Shown here one piece after another: positions 1 to 11,325 of a DNA stretch of 64,000 nt (within the stretch, counting starts at the first letter, position 1; each line of letters starts with the position of its first letter). The stretch covers positions 10,663,746 through 10,727,745 of the forward strand of contig NW_024037075.1 in NCBI RefSeq assembly GCF_015706575.1. The letters are read 5' to 3'. The translations under genes and the position numbers were made by a program. The notes under the pieces were generated by a model. It was given only the letters and a program-made list of their open reading frames with translations, did not search any database and was not told where the DNA came from. The stretch comes from Patiria miniata. Taxonomy: Eukaryota > Echinodermata > Asteroidea > Valvatida > Asterinidae.

Positions 1-2221
1 ATCATACTTGCTTCAGAACACATTTATTTTCTTTTTTAAAGAAATAATTAAAAATGTCTTAGATTTGGGTTGGTCACCAATTAGATATAGCAGTTCTTTC
101 ACCCCATTACTTTTGTTTTAATCCCGGCCTTGACTGTCGAATAGACATGCTTCATTAGGTATTGTGACAGCCAGATGACTTATTTACTTTATGTATTATT
201 TTGTTTGAGACTCCAGCAGGAAGGCCAAAGTCACTAGGGGAGACAGGAAATGTAGTCCCTTCGTTCCAGAGTTCCTGGGGTCAACACAGTAGAGACAGAA
301 AAGACCTGTGCAGGCCCATAACAAAGTATACTTTCGTAGCTCGGCAGCTAGCTATTATGATTCGGACGAAGTCAACCAAAACAGACGCAGTAAACAAGAT
401 ATGAAGCTATTGTGTGCCTATTGCAAAGCTAGAAACACGCTGAGAACTGCAATTTGCCCACGTTGATCAATTCTTCTTTGGACATCGAATGACTTGCAGC
501 CCCTGCTACCCCCAGACTACGAATTGTTCTCACGACCCGATACATAAACTAGTTCAAACACCCTGACGACATGCATTGTCCTTATTGAGCCAACTGTTCG
601 CAAGCCAGTGCAAAAGCACCAGGTTAGAAACAAGTTCAGCCGTCAAACACTCTTTCCCGAACTACAAGGCAAGTGGTTGTTCCTCTAATTTTTTAAAAGA
701 CAACAAAACGCGCGATTACTTAGGTTCTGAAAGGTATCACTATTGTTCGACGGGGATTCATCCATCAGGTTTCACAAAAGATTCTTGTACTACTCAAGAG
801 CAACGTACACTGAGAAAACATGTTCATTTTTAATAAAGTTTCACTCCAAACAAAAATCAAGTCCCTTACAAAAACACCATCACGCCATAATTATTCGATG
901 AAACCAGTTACACCTTCTACTTTAAAAGCAATGAACCAGCTGAACTTGTTAAGGGGCCATCCATTTTGGTCATCATCGCGAGCGTACAAACTACACGCCG
1001 ACAAGGGGTTGGCAGGCATCGTTACCCAGGCCTTTTACAAGGAATTAAAAATGACGGTGGGAACCAATGGGAGAAACCGTCATTGTTCCCTTTTCATTTT
1101 GTACGCTACCAAATGGAAGGGAGGATCCGGCAAAATGAATACAGTTTGTACGCTGGTAATGGTGATGGGAATGGAAGGCACCTGAATATGGGATAATTAA
1201 GTGGCAATTACCGGAAAATCTGCCCGATTTTAATCGGATTAGGGAACTTTTATCAAAACTGGTCATTCAATCAGTACTAAATTCACATTCTGGCTGGCAT
1301 CTTTCAGAAGATAAAACCAAAAGTCCATTATATAGTTTTCAAAAGGTGTCTCCAGCGGACCCGACTTTTAAAGATTTAAATTTTACTGTATACATGTACA
1401 TGAACAGTGATTCTTGGTTCCCGATAATTTTAGATATTAAATACCACAGTTTTACTTAAAACAAACTGCTGTAAGGAGCTTTTTCAGAAAAATTATATTA
1501 ATTTTGCCTCGGTGTTAAAAATTATTCCATGCCCTTTAAATAATAACTGTGTTAAAATGACAGCAATAATTACAACCACAACAAATTGCATGTAGGCTAC
1601 GAGTAAAAATGAATGCTATATGTAAACTAAATATGCAATCGGTGAACTGAAGCTAAACTAAAATGAGACAGTTAATATAATATATTATGCAGTAGCAAAT
1701 CAAAACTTGATAAGAACTCGCCTCTCTCGTACCTAAACTATTCTCAAACTTGTCAAGCACTAACAAACTGGTTATACAAACAGATCTTATTCTTTTAATC
1801 ACAAATCCTCTAACAGCACAAACAGCTAAAAAATAGTGAGATCATGGTGTACACTGCATCTTTCTTTGATCATTATACGGCAGTGATGAGGCGTAAAATA
1901 GCCGTATATGTTTTAAACTCGTACAATTGCCATTAGTCACAGCTTAATAACTGTTGGAAACTAAAACCTATCCGTTTTTCTAAACTGTTGCCAAAATCAG
2001 GTGACTTGTATGCGCAAACCAAGATTTAAATATTTTTTTCTATTTGATATTTCACTGAGTTTTTAAGTCTGCATTCGCAACGTATTTGACGATTGATGCC
2101 CAGACAGCGCAGTCAACCTTCACTCACCGACCAATCAGAAGACGCCAAATCAATCCTTACTTTTAGTTAGTATGGATATATCAATGAATTCAATTTACCA
2201 CAAAGTTTTACACTCGTGCTT
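1..2221. repeat. Truncated third copy of the segmental-duplication 3' flank
   Basis: This stretch is nearly identical to 5500-7985 and to 16607-18745, which lie immediately 3' of the two RQEL-protein genes. Here homology stops at about 2221, just before the point where the gene's 3' end would begin, and a MITE fragment follows. No gene is supported: the open frames seen here are not kept between the three copies, because small indels shift them. The block at 955-1175 contains a weak inverted repeat (left arm near 955-995, right arm near 1140-1175), so part of the flank is probably an old MITE. Confidence 0.85.
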
Positions 2222-2223
2222 AA

Positions 2224-2299
2224 CTTTTTCATTTTGCCGGGGCGCATGGCTACGGCGTCGCGCGCGCATACCAGAAAACGGAGACTTTTTTTTTTGGCC
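2224..2299 (-). mobile_element. Fragment of Harbinger-like MITE (one end only)
   Basis: The sequence matches the terminal ~76 bp of the complete element at 55769-56151, ending in the same run of T followed by GGCC. Only this end is present, and it abuts the broken end of the duplicated gene flank. The MITE junction may therefore mark the breakpoint where the third gene copy was lost or never included. Confidence 0.7.
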
Positions 2300-3116
2300 T
2301 TGTTTGAAAGCATTGGTTTTTCAAAAAACACAACTTTCAACATTTTAAAGATGGCGTCGGCTCGTAAAACGATAAACTGCAGCCCTAATTATAATGTACC
2401 GTATTTCAGCACATTTAAATTACACAATTCAGGGGTTACGATCGCACAAGGCATGATGGGAAACAACATGGCGCTGCAAGATTGTACCCACGGGGCACGA
2501 GGTTGGCGCACGCTTTCTTTTTCAGCCTACAGGCCTACAGATTGCAAATGCAAAGATGCGACGAACCTTAGACAAAAAAAAATGAAAATTGACATATGGT
2601 TTTGACATAATATTTCTAGCAAAAAGGTGGTATTTTACTCTACAAATGTCCTTTTTTTTGGTTTCTGCCCTGACCACATGGTAGGTCGGATCGGGCTAAA
2701 AGTAATTGGTGTGCGCATTGCTCATCAGGACCTACAAGCACAGCAGTTTTATCAAAATCGGAAGACATGAGGTAAAAAGTGCGTTGGTCTGACATGGAAT
2801 GACCCCTATACACCTTTAGAATTTCCCTGTGGAGACCCTTTTAACCTATTGTCCTGGGTCTCCACAAGGCACCAGATATCCGTTCCTGATATGGCTCATA
2901 GAAGAAACGCCTACACAAAATTTTGGGGTAGTCTAGATTAAGCAGCTCAGCATATCCAGGGAAGTATTCGACCTGGAAATCACACAATTTGTAGCTTATC
3001 GCTCTCCACCGAGTTGATATACAAAAAAGTGACCCCCAGATGTACATGATTCTTTTGTGTGGGTGTTTTGCTGTGGCGAGGGTTGCATGATTAACCCCAA
3101 AGCCATGCAAGGTATC
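2300..3116. repeat. Duplicated intergenic block, copy 1 (pairs with 12260-12803)
   Basis: From about 2540 this block aligns closely with 12260-12803 and forms the left part of the segmental-duplication unit. No coding region is recognised. A 129-codon open frame at 2216-2605 is not preserved in the second copy. Position 2300-2540 has no counterpart at the second locus and nothing recognisable in it. Confidence 0.6.
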
Positions 3117-4110
3117 TATATATATATAAGAGAGAAGTTTACTCGCCCCCGAGACGATGTTTGCTCCTGAAAGGATCCGAGACCGCGGGCTCACGCGGCG
3201 CCAAAATCGCTCCACGTCCGTGGAAAAATGCGGAGGGTGTCTTCCGCCGGGTTGGACACTTCGTGTCGTCCTGATTTTCCCGTACGGACCGGCGATCCGT
3301 TTCGTCTATTTTTCGTGACTGCGTTTTGCGCAGGAATTTGCCGTCGTGTGCGCTTTCACGTTGACTGCCTGGCCGCCCCCTGTGCTGGCTTTTCTGCGAG
3401 TCTAGACTGTGCGAGGTCAGCGAGGTCAACGTAGGGGTTTCGTTTACGTGTTCTACTCAGCCGTTCTGCAAAAGCGTTCACCAAATTGTGGATGGGGTGA
3501 CCTTGGTAAAATATTTTTCCTCCATGGTGCGTGGCCACCAAGTGCCCCTATTCTTTCATATGCTTCGCTTGCCGCCCCTGCGCTGAGTGCAACGAATAAT
3601 CAGAAGGACTACACATTAAGTATGCCTTGCGCGGTCTGACCAATCGAAAGTCTACACTGCGTAGTATTTCCGGGCTATGGAAAACCGTCGATGGCAACGC
3701 GTACTGCAGCCTGCTCCACACTCTGGAAACGAGGTTGGGTCTACGGTGCTCGCTATTTGAAGCGCAAGCATGTGACGTCGCGTGATAGAGTGCTGTTGCT
3801 CCCATAATGTGTTTACAGCTCCATGCTTCCACCACCAAGGCTGAGCGTTGTGAGTTCGCTGCCCGCCACGTATAATTCAGTGTCGTGTTATAATTTCGGG
3901 TGCCTGTTTGGGTCAACGAAGGATCGATGCATTGCTTCAAACATCGCGATCTTAAACGCAGTCACACAAAAAAACGACGAAAAAGTGTCCGACCCGGCGG
4001 AAGACACCCACATTTTTCCACGGACGTGAAGCCGCGGTCTCGGATCCTTTCAGAAGCAAACATTTCTCGGAGGCCGAGTAAAACTTGCTCTTATATAGAT
4101 GGTTGAACCA
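3117..4110. mobile_element. Foldback/long-TIR DNA element, non-autonomous
   Basis: Two long inverted arms lie at about 3119-3345 and 3950-4107. Both contain, in opposite orientation, the same TATATA-rich tip, then a stretch reading TGTTTGCTYCTGAAAGGATC, and then an alternating match through CACGTCCGTGGAAAAATG. The left arm carries small extra insertions. The element is absent from the homologous position near 12803, so it inserted after the duplication or was lost from the other copy. The GC-rich interior holds short open frames on both strands but no recognisable transposase. Confidence 0.75.
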
Positions 4111-4811
4111 ACTTGAATAAAAGTTGAATCGCAGACGGTCTCGCAAATTGTAAGAAGTTCAAGTTTACGTTTGTTGAAGACTCCAATACTGAAACTTATA
4201 ATTATTACCTTCCTCCGTGATTCGGACCGTTTGTAATTTGTTGGTAACACTCAACATTTTCATTTCAAATGACACCTTCACGTTTTATTGCATTATGATT
4301 TATTGTCAAACTGTACAACCAGCCTTCGCCTGTACTACAGTAACCTTTTCACTACGTTTTCCAAATGCGACTGCCTCACAAAAAGCCAATTTAACAGACC
4401 AATGGCAACATTTACAGACAGTTGCCATGGTACATAATTATCATGTGCGTAAATCGACGGGGGACAGGGGGAACCCCCACATACACACATTTTGTGGGGG
4501 GACATTGTTTGGTCCCCCCCCCCCCACACACACTTTTTCTTCCCCAAATAAAAATATTGTAGCCTACAATAATGATTCTATTGCTCAGAATACATGTAGC
4601 TGATTCAATTACTCAAAACTCACAACTTTCACAGATGATCTTTTGCTCAAATTGGTTTTAGTGATCAGAAATTGCCTCAGATCACACCACAGAAAATTGC
4701 TATTCTTTAACTGCATGTCTCCCCAACTATATCCCCCATTTACATTTAACTCCCCACATTTTCATCCCCAACACTACGCCCTACCCGATCTATGATCGGG
4801 TAAACCAGCTT
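4111..4811. other. Insertion-specific spacer, no gene seen
   Basis: This ~700-bp stretch is also missing from the second duplication unit, where homology resumes at the sequence matching 4812 onward. It contains C-rich and G-rich runs (around 4460-4530 and 4720-4790) that could be remnants of a poly-C MITE. No coding potential is recognised. Confidence 0.5.
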
Positions 4812-5499
4812 GTATAACAATAAGAGCTCGACCGGACCATGAACTCAAACATAGAAACGCTGCCAGCCTTTTGAAATTCCAAAAGGTAAATCGCTCAAAA
4901 CTTGCTGTGCGGCATAATCGACCGACAAAGGCGCTGGGAAACTTGTGAGCATGGTGGGATAAATACAAACACACCTGTTGTCACACTGCGCACCTAACTG
5001 CCCGCCAATGGACTTTTCAATAATAAATTCATGATTATGCATGCATGGCATAGAGATGGCCTTGGCGGCACAAACTGTGAGGGGCCCATTGGAAATGTAT
5101 GGGGCCACTTTTTTCACCGCCATTTTCTCAAAGGTCCTTCAAGTATTTTTATGGCAAAACCTAGCGGGCTTGTCCGTACTTGGTTGGCTCGCTCGCTCTG
5201 TGACGAAACAGTCTTTACGATCACAGACATATGGACAGATCGTAAGGCCTTTTTTCTGTCCCACTCGCTCGGTTAAAAGAATGCATACACCTTAAAGTTA
5301 AAAATCATAACAGGAAAATGTTCCCATATTTCGACCATACCAGACCAGACTAGACCAGACTAGACCAGACACCCCAAAAAGACCTGAAAAGAAGAACATA
5401 TGCTTTTCATATCAAAGCCTTTTCCTTTCATGTTGAAATTCCTCTTACAATTCATTTGTATACAATTTGCCATTGCCTAAAGAGCAAACTATTAATCAA
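4812..5499. repeat. Duplicated intergenic block, continued (pairs with 12803-13385)
   Basis: This block aligns with 12803-13385. It includes a short tandem repeat of the AGACCAGACT type at about 5337-5371, which is shorter in the second copy (13228-13258). No gene is recognised. Together with 2540-3116 it forms the part of the duplicated unit that lies beyond the 3' flank of the RQEL gene. Confidence 0.7.
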
Positions 5500-8071
5500 T
5501 CATACTTGCTTCAGAACACATTTATTTTCTTTTTTAAAGAAATAATAAAAAATGTCTTAGATTTGGGTTGGTCACCAATTAGATATAGCAGTTCTTTCAC
5601 CCCATTACTTTTGTTTTAATCCCGGCCTTGACTGTCGAATAGACATGCTTCATTAGGTATTGTGACAGCCAGATGACTTATTTACTTTATGTATTATTTT
5701 GTTTGAGACTCCAGCAGGAAGGCCAAAGTCACTAGGGGAGACAGGAAATGTAGTCCCTTCGTTCCAGAGTTCCTGGGGTCAACACAGTAGAGACAGAAAA
5801 GACCTGTGCAGGCCCATAACAAAGTATACTTTCGTAGCTCGGCAGCTAGCTATTATGATTCGGACGAAGTCAACCAAAAACAGACGCAGTAAACAAGATA
5901 TGAAGCTATTGTGTGCCTATTGCAAAGCTAGAAACACGCTGAGAACTGCAATTTGCCCACGTTGATCAATTCTCCTTTGGACATCGAATGACTTGCAGCC
6001 CCTGCTACCCCCAGACTACGAATTGTTCTCACGACCCGATACATAAACTAGTTCAAACACCCTGACGACATGCATTGTCCTTATTGGGCCAACTGTTCGC
6101 AAGCCAGTGCAAAAGCACCAGGTTAGAAACAAGTTCAGCCGTCAAACACTCTTTCCCGAACTACAAGGCAAGTGGTTGTTCTTCTAATTTTTTAAAAGAC
6201 AACAAAACGCGCCATTACTTAGGTTCTGAAAGGTAACACTATTGTTCGACGGGAATTCATCCATCAGGTTTCACAAAAGATTCTTGTACTACTCAAGAGC
6301 AACATACACTGTGAATGCATGTTCATTTTTAATAAAGTTTCACTCCAAACAAAAATCAAGTCCCTTACAAAAACACCATCACGCCATAATTATTCGATGA
6401 AACCAGTTACACCTTCTACTTTAAAAGCAATAATGAACCAGCTGAACTTGTTAAGGGCCATCCATTTTGGTCATCATCGCGAGCGTACAAACTACACGCC
6501 GAGAAGGGGTTGGCAGGCAGCGTTACCCAGGCCTTTTACAAGGAATTAAAAATGACGGTGGGAACCAATGGGAGAAACCGTCATTGTTCCCTTTTCATTT
6601 TGTACGCTACCGAATGGGAGGGAGGATCCGGCAAAATGAGTACAGTTTGTACGCTGGTAATGGTGATGGGAATGGAAGGCACCTGAATATGGGATAATTA
6701 AGTGGCAATCACCGGAAAATCTGCCCGATTTTAATCGGATTAGGGAACTTTTATCAAAACTGGTCATTCAATCAGTACTAAATTCACAGTGAAATGTATT
6801 ATTCTGGCTGGCATCTTTCAGAAGATAAAACCAAAAGTCCATTATAGTTTTCAAAAGGTGTCTCCAGCGGACCCGACTTTTAAAGATTTAAATTTTACTG
6901 TATACATGTATAGTGATTCTTGGTTCCCGATAATTTTAGATTTTAATACCACAGTTTTACTTAAAACAAACTGCTGTATGGAGCTTTTTCAGAAAAATTA
7001 TATTAATTTTGCCTCGGTGTTAAAAATTATTCCATGCCTTTTAAATAATAACTGTGTTAAAATGACAGCAATAATTACAACCACAACAAATTGCATGTAG
7101 GCTACGAGTAAAAATGAATGCTATATGTAAACTAAATATGCAATCGGTGAACTGAAGCTAAACTAAAATGAGACAGTTAATATAATATATTATGCAGTAG
7201 CAAATCAAAACTTGATAAGAACTCGCCTCTTTCGTACCTAAACTATTCTCAAAATTATCAAGCACTAACAAACTGGTTATACAAACAGATCTTATTTTTT
7301 TTAATCACAAATCTTCCAACATCACAAACAGCTAAAAATTCCTTAGATCATGGTGTACACTGCATCTTCTTTGAGCATGTAGGCTACGAGTAAAAATGAA
7401 TGCTATATGTAAACTAAATATGCAATCGGTGAACTGAAGCTAAACTATTATGCAGTAGCAAATCACAACTTGATAAGAACTCGCCTCTTTCGTACCTAAA
7501 CTATTCTCAAAATTATCAAGCACTAACAAACTGGTTATACAAACAGATCTTATTTTTTTTTAATCACAAATCTTCCAACATCACAAACAGCTAAAAATTC
7601 CTTAGATCATGGTGTACACTGCATCTTTCTTTGATCATCATACGGCAGTGGTGAGGCGTAAAATCCGTATATGTTTTAAACTCGTACAATTGCCATTAGT
7701 CACAGCTTAATAACTGTTGGAAACTAAAACCTATCCGTTTTTCTAAACTGTTGCCAAAATCAGGTGACTTGTATGCGCAAACCAAGATTTAAATATTTCT
7801 TTTCTATTTGATATTTCACTGAGTTTTGAGGTCTGCATTCGCAACGTATTTGACGATTGATGCCCAGACAGCGCAGTCAACCTTCACTCACCGACCAATC
7901 AGAAGACGCCAAATCAATCCTTACTTTTAGTTAGTATGGATATATCAATGAATTCAATTTACCACAAAGGTTTACACTCGTGCTTAATTTCATCCAGATT
8001 ATCACTCCAACAACTAAATTAATAACAATGCGAAACCTGTACCTTAGTATACACCGAACACCGAATCCTTC
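5500..8071. repeat. 3' flank of RQEL gene copy 1, with internal tandem duplication
   Basis: This block is near-identical to 1-2221 and to 16607-18842. It differs by an internal direct duplication: the segment beginning at 7094 recurs at 7376, offset 282 bp, with a short deletion in the second half. The other two flank copies have only one version, so this duplication is younger than the segmental duplication. No conserved open frame was found. Confidence 0.8.
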
Positions 8072-10375
8072 CTACAATTCCTGACGAGTTTTGTCTGCGT
8101 TCCTATCCTTGCGCAATCCCCTGTTTAATGGGAAAATAGCGTGCATAATCCTGTACACGGCCTGACGTTCTGTCTCTGAGTTCATTTTGACCACTTTAGG
8201 GCCTTGCTTTGGTAACTGTGTTTTAGCAGGCGCACTTGTTTTGTCAGTGATCTGTAAACTGATGATAACCCTGTCTTGATAGTCTGGGGAGAATTTGTCA
8301 GTTTTCATCTCTGCTAAGGTATAGGCGTCGTAGGTTTGTCCGTCATAGTCCCCAATAACATCAGAATTGCCTGTGTCAAGTTCTAAAACTTTCCCGTGCA
8401 GTATCACCTTACCCTTGGTGTTTCCTGAAGACATGAAGTCTTCCACTTCCTTAAAATCGAATGAGAAGCTTTGTTCAACACTTTCCCAGCACTTGACTTC
8501 ATGTTCGTTGCGAACCCAATGCCATACTTCCTTGCCCTGATTTTCGGGTCTGTTACCAATATCTATTGAGAATGAACCGTACGGCTCGTACCAATTCTGC
8601 AGTACCCCATCGTTATCACATGAAAACTCAAAATTACCAGAAAGTACGTAATCTTTCAAAACTGCAGGTTCTTCGACAGCGGTTACGGAAATTAGCCTCA
8701 ATTCTATTGTAACTATGTCTTCTGAGTCTTGTCTAAACTCCAATTTCTTTAACTCACTCAATGTATTTGCTTCATAGGTTTTCCCATCATAATTCCCAAT
8801 TACATCGTCACCAATTGTATCGTCCTCTTTCACGTGCCCGTGCAAAGTTATCTTATTATTAACCTCATCCATAAAGTGTTCACTTTCTTGAAATCTGACC
8901 ATAAAAGGTTGGCGATAAATGCCACCATTTGTAAGCGAGATAGCATTAGCTCTGGCCTCCCATATTTTATAGTTTTGATTTATGTTTCTACTCCCGGCAC
9001 TAATATAGAAGTACCCGTAAGGTTCATAATTAGAACCTTGCAACCCATCGCTATCGCATTGGAAGCTAAAGACGCCTGTCAGCTGGTACTCGACCAGGTT
9101 GGACTCCGAATCTTTTGTCACTTCCCCTTCTTTGACTAAGGAAATGGCACGGTTCCCACTATAACAACATTTACTCAAATCCCGCTGAGTGGATGTTTTC
9201 CAATCAATTAGATCAAAACCAAGTGCATTTCCCTTGGATATGCAGTCATCCAGGGCAAGTGGAGTATTACCATCTAATTCCCATAGATTAGAGAAAACTA
9301 CGTAGCTGTGATCGTTCTTGTTTTTAATATACGTATTTATTGGACGTTTTTCATCACTACTGATTGAATAGTCATTGATTGAATTATGAACTCTGCTGTA
9401 GTCAAATAGTGGAAATGCTGGGCCTTGAATAATGGGCAGTTCCAGATCTTGCAGCTTGTCAGGGCATTGGACGCCCGTAATCTCTGCCACCAAGTCGCAT
9501 ACATTAAGGATGCTGGCCTGTGGTAACAAATACAACTGACCGTATAGTTCATTTCCTCCTAGGCCGGGTTCCCAAATGCTCCACGCATCGTCCACTCTCT
9601 TGTAGTCTCCTGGTTCGTTGGGGTCTTTGATCTCTTCAAGAGTCAAGCCAACCAGGAACACGCCCAATACGTCTTCTACCAGGGATATACCGTCATCTAT
9701 GGAAATGTCCGGCAACTTTTTGGCAAACGCGTAGATGTAGTCGATGACTTCATCCATATCCTTCGCGCCCCAAGGAGCATGCAGCTTGTGATACCCCTGT
9801 TTCTTGACGAATGTTTTGACAAGCTTCAGCACTAAGTCGTCTGCCAGTCCCTTTTCTTTGTCAAATGATGACATCTTGTCCGCAGGTCGACGTACTTGAT
9901 ACATGTCAGAGCCACTGCAAACAACGTCATCTTCTGAGGTGACATCGTCTTCCGTCAAGTCGCACGTTATCTTCACTTTCCTAGCCGATTGACCGGTGTA
10001 TTCAATGGAGAAAAACCGCACCGCTGCAAACTCGATGTAGTCGAAGTTACCTCCGCTGTCAAAAATGGCCTTTGTTTCGCCGGTCGGCAGTTCAATGCTG
10101 ATTTTCCCCTTGAACTCAGATCCTTGGAAAATTCCATGTGCCTTCCGAAACAGCTCGCCGATGGACATGTGCTTCAGCTTTTCAATTGCGGTTACGATCG
10201 ATATTTGAATTGAGTCCCAGTTGACAAATAGCAGAGCACCGCTGAGCCGATATCGACTTGGGCTAGCTGCTTTTTCGCTTGGCTTGTCCTCGGCATAAGT
10301 CAGCGAAATCACCAGCAAGCTGCAAACGGCGACCAATCGGAACAACTGCTTGTAACTCACATTCGTCTTCGCCAT
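8072..10375 (-). CDS. Signal-peptide protein with tandem modules and RQEL terminus, copy 1 (family not recognised)
   Basis: This is an intronless gene of 767 codons. I place the start at the ATG whose A is at 10375. It has a strong Kozak context (A at -3, G at +4) and begins MAKTNVSYK. The open frame upstream extends only to a TTG, at about the expected transcription start. Residues 10-28 form a hydrophobic signal peptide ending SLTYA, with likely cleavage before EDKPSE. The N-terminal half is not recognised. Two related modules lie at about residues 428-562 and 575-710. Each runs Y-L-(T/S)-G-x-F, then CDxDG, EPYG, an LHG-x-V stretch, VIG(N/D)YDG and a TL-x-E-(L/M)-K motif. After a basic tail the protein ends KTRQEL. 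RQEL fits the PROSITE-style ER-targeting pattern [KRHQSA][DENQ]EL, so a soluble ER-lumen protein is inferred. A near-identical paralogue lies at 18843-21146. Confidence 0.85.
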   Translation of the reverse strand: MAKTNVSYKQLFRLVAVCSLLVISLTYAEDKPSEKAASPSRYRLSGALLFVNWDSIQISIVTAIEKLKHMSIGELFRKAHGIFQGSEFKGKISIELPTGETKAIFDSGGNFDYIEFAAVRFFSIEYTGQSARKVKITCDLTEDDVTSEDDVVCSGSDMYQVRRPADKMSSFDKEKGLADDLVLKLVKTFVKKQGYHKLHAPWGAKDMDEVIDYIYAFAKKLPDISIDDGISLVEDVLGVFLVGLTLEEIKDPNEPGDYKRVDDAWSIWEPGLGGNELYGQLYLLPQASILNVCDLVAEITGVQCPDKLQDLELPIIQGPAFPLFDYSRVHNSINDYSISSDEKRPINTYIKNKNDHSYVVFSNLWELDGNTPLALDDCISKGNALGFDLIDWKTSTQRDLSKCCYSGNRAISLVKEGEVTKDSESNLVEYQLTGVFSFQCDSDGLQGSNYEPYGYFYISAGSRNINQNYKIWEARANAISLTNGGIYRQPFMVRFQESEHFMDEVNNKITLHGHVKEDDTIGDDVIGNYDGKTYEANTLSELKKLEFRQDSEDIVTIELRLISVTAVEEPAVLKDYVLSGNFEFSCDNDGVLQNWYEPYGSFSIDIGNRPENQGKEVWHWVRNEHEVKCWESVEQSFSFDFKEVEDFMSSGNTKGKVILHGKVLELDTGNSDVIGDYDGQTYDAYTLAEMKTDKFSPDYQDRVIISLQITDKTSAPAKTQLPKQGPKVVKMNSETERQAVYRIMHAIFPLNRGLRKDRNADKTRQEL

Positions 10376-10432
10376 CCTGACAACCTTTTCCAGCACCCTG
10401 AGCAAACTAAGCCCTAGTCCGTTTTCTACGCG

Positions 10433-10440
10433 CTTATATC
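10433..10440 (-). promoter_or_regulatory. TATA box of RQEL gene copy 1
   Basis: Read on the minus strand this is GATATAAG, 58-65 bp upstream of the ATG. The same motif at the same spacing precedes copy 2. A start site 25-30 bp downstream would fall near 10405-10410 and give a short 5' UTR of about 30 nt. That excludes the upstream TTG as a start. Just upstream (10450-10500) lies a direct duplication of a ~27-bp GTTGAACCTTGTGCCCC-containing block that is single in copy 2. Confidence 0.6.
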
Positions 10441-10529
10441 ACCACTGCCGCGTTGAACCTTGTGCCCCATTCTGTTGCGTTGAACCTTGTGCCCCATTCT
10501 GTTAATTGACAGATCACTGTCAGTAATGT

Positions 10530-11273
10530 ATGGTAGCCCTGTAGGGACATCGCATATCGCAAACGTGTGCGAAATACGTATGCGATGTCGCAATATTTAT
10601 CGCGAATATGTGCGCACACGTATGCGATGTCGTGAAACAATTCGCGAATATGTGCGCACACGTATGCGAATTTGTTTGCAATGTCGTGAATTTTATTGCA
10701 TACCTTGTCGCATACCTTTCAGTAAAATTCCTAATGAACTGGGGAGTTGTAGCAGCTAGTCTGGAATCTAGACGTACTGTTAGATATAAATAGGGTCTGA
10801 CTAATAAATCTTGCTACTTGCGCAACTTTGAAATTTGCGCGCGCATGTTTCAAACTTTATTTTCGAAGGTTTATTAGTCAGACCCTATTTATATCTAACA
10901 GTACGTCTAGATTCCAGACTAGCTGCTACAACTCCCCAGTTCATTAGGAATTTTACTGAAAGGTATGCGACAAGGTATGCAATAAAATTCACGACATTGC
11001 AAACAAATTCGCATACGTGTGCACACGTATTCGCGAATTGTTTCACGACATCGCATACGTGTGCGCACATATTCGCGATTAATTTCACGACATCGCATAC
11101 GTGTGCGCATATATTCGCAATAAATTTCGCGACATCGCATACGTGTGCGCACATATTCGCGATAAATTTTGCGACATCGCATACGTGTGCGCACACATTC
11201 GCGATAAATTTCGCGACATCGCATACGTATGCGCACACGTTTGCGATATGCGTTGTCCCTTCAGGGCCACCAT
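10530..11273. mobile_element. Foldback element built of 42-bp repeats
   Basis: This is a large inverted repeat. The left arm spans about 10530-10806 and the right arm about 10872-11273, with a ~65-bp spacer. The outer part of each arm is a tandem array of a 42-bp unit rich in alternating purine-pyrimidine and CpG steps. The GACATCGCATAC core starts at 11047, 11089, 11131, 11173 and 11215 on the right, and twice on the left. The tips share ATGGTRGCCCTGWAGGGAC. The flanks carry AGTAATGT (possibly plus A) at 10522 and 11274, an 8-9 bp target-site duplication. This architecture recalls the sea-urchin TU foldback family (established knowledge). It contains no transposase, and it sits about 90 bp upstream of the copy-1 TATA box but not at copy 2. 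Confidence 0.85.
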
Positions 11274-11325
11274 AGTAATGTACACATTATGATCAGGGGT
11301 GCACTCCAGACCAGGCTGCTGATAA

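Noticed and set aside
820-1185. 121-codon frame beginning MFIFNKVSLQ and its relatives at 6319 and 17354
   Set aside because: The three copies have different lengths and frameshifts relative to each other, while the surrounding non-coding DNA is equally similar. There is no sign of coding constraint.
10376-10405. N-terminal 10-codon extension of RQEL gene copy 1 (and the equivalent in copy 2)
   Set aside because: It begins with TTG, not ATG, and lies at about the transcription start predicted from the TATA box. The next in-frame ATG has a strong Kozak context and starts a proper signal peptide.
10835-11285. Open frames of 60-146 codons through the foldback element, and a CRISPR-like look of 42-bp regular repeats
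   Set aside because: 42 is a multiple of three, so the tandem unit stays open in several frames and gives repetitive peptides such as TSHTCAHIFAINF. The repeats are contiguous with no unique spacers, and the organism is eukaryotic.
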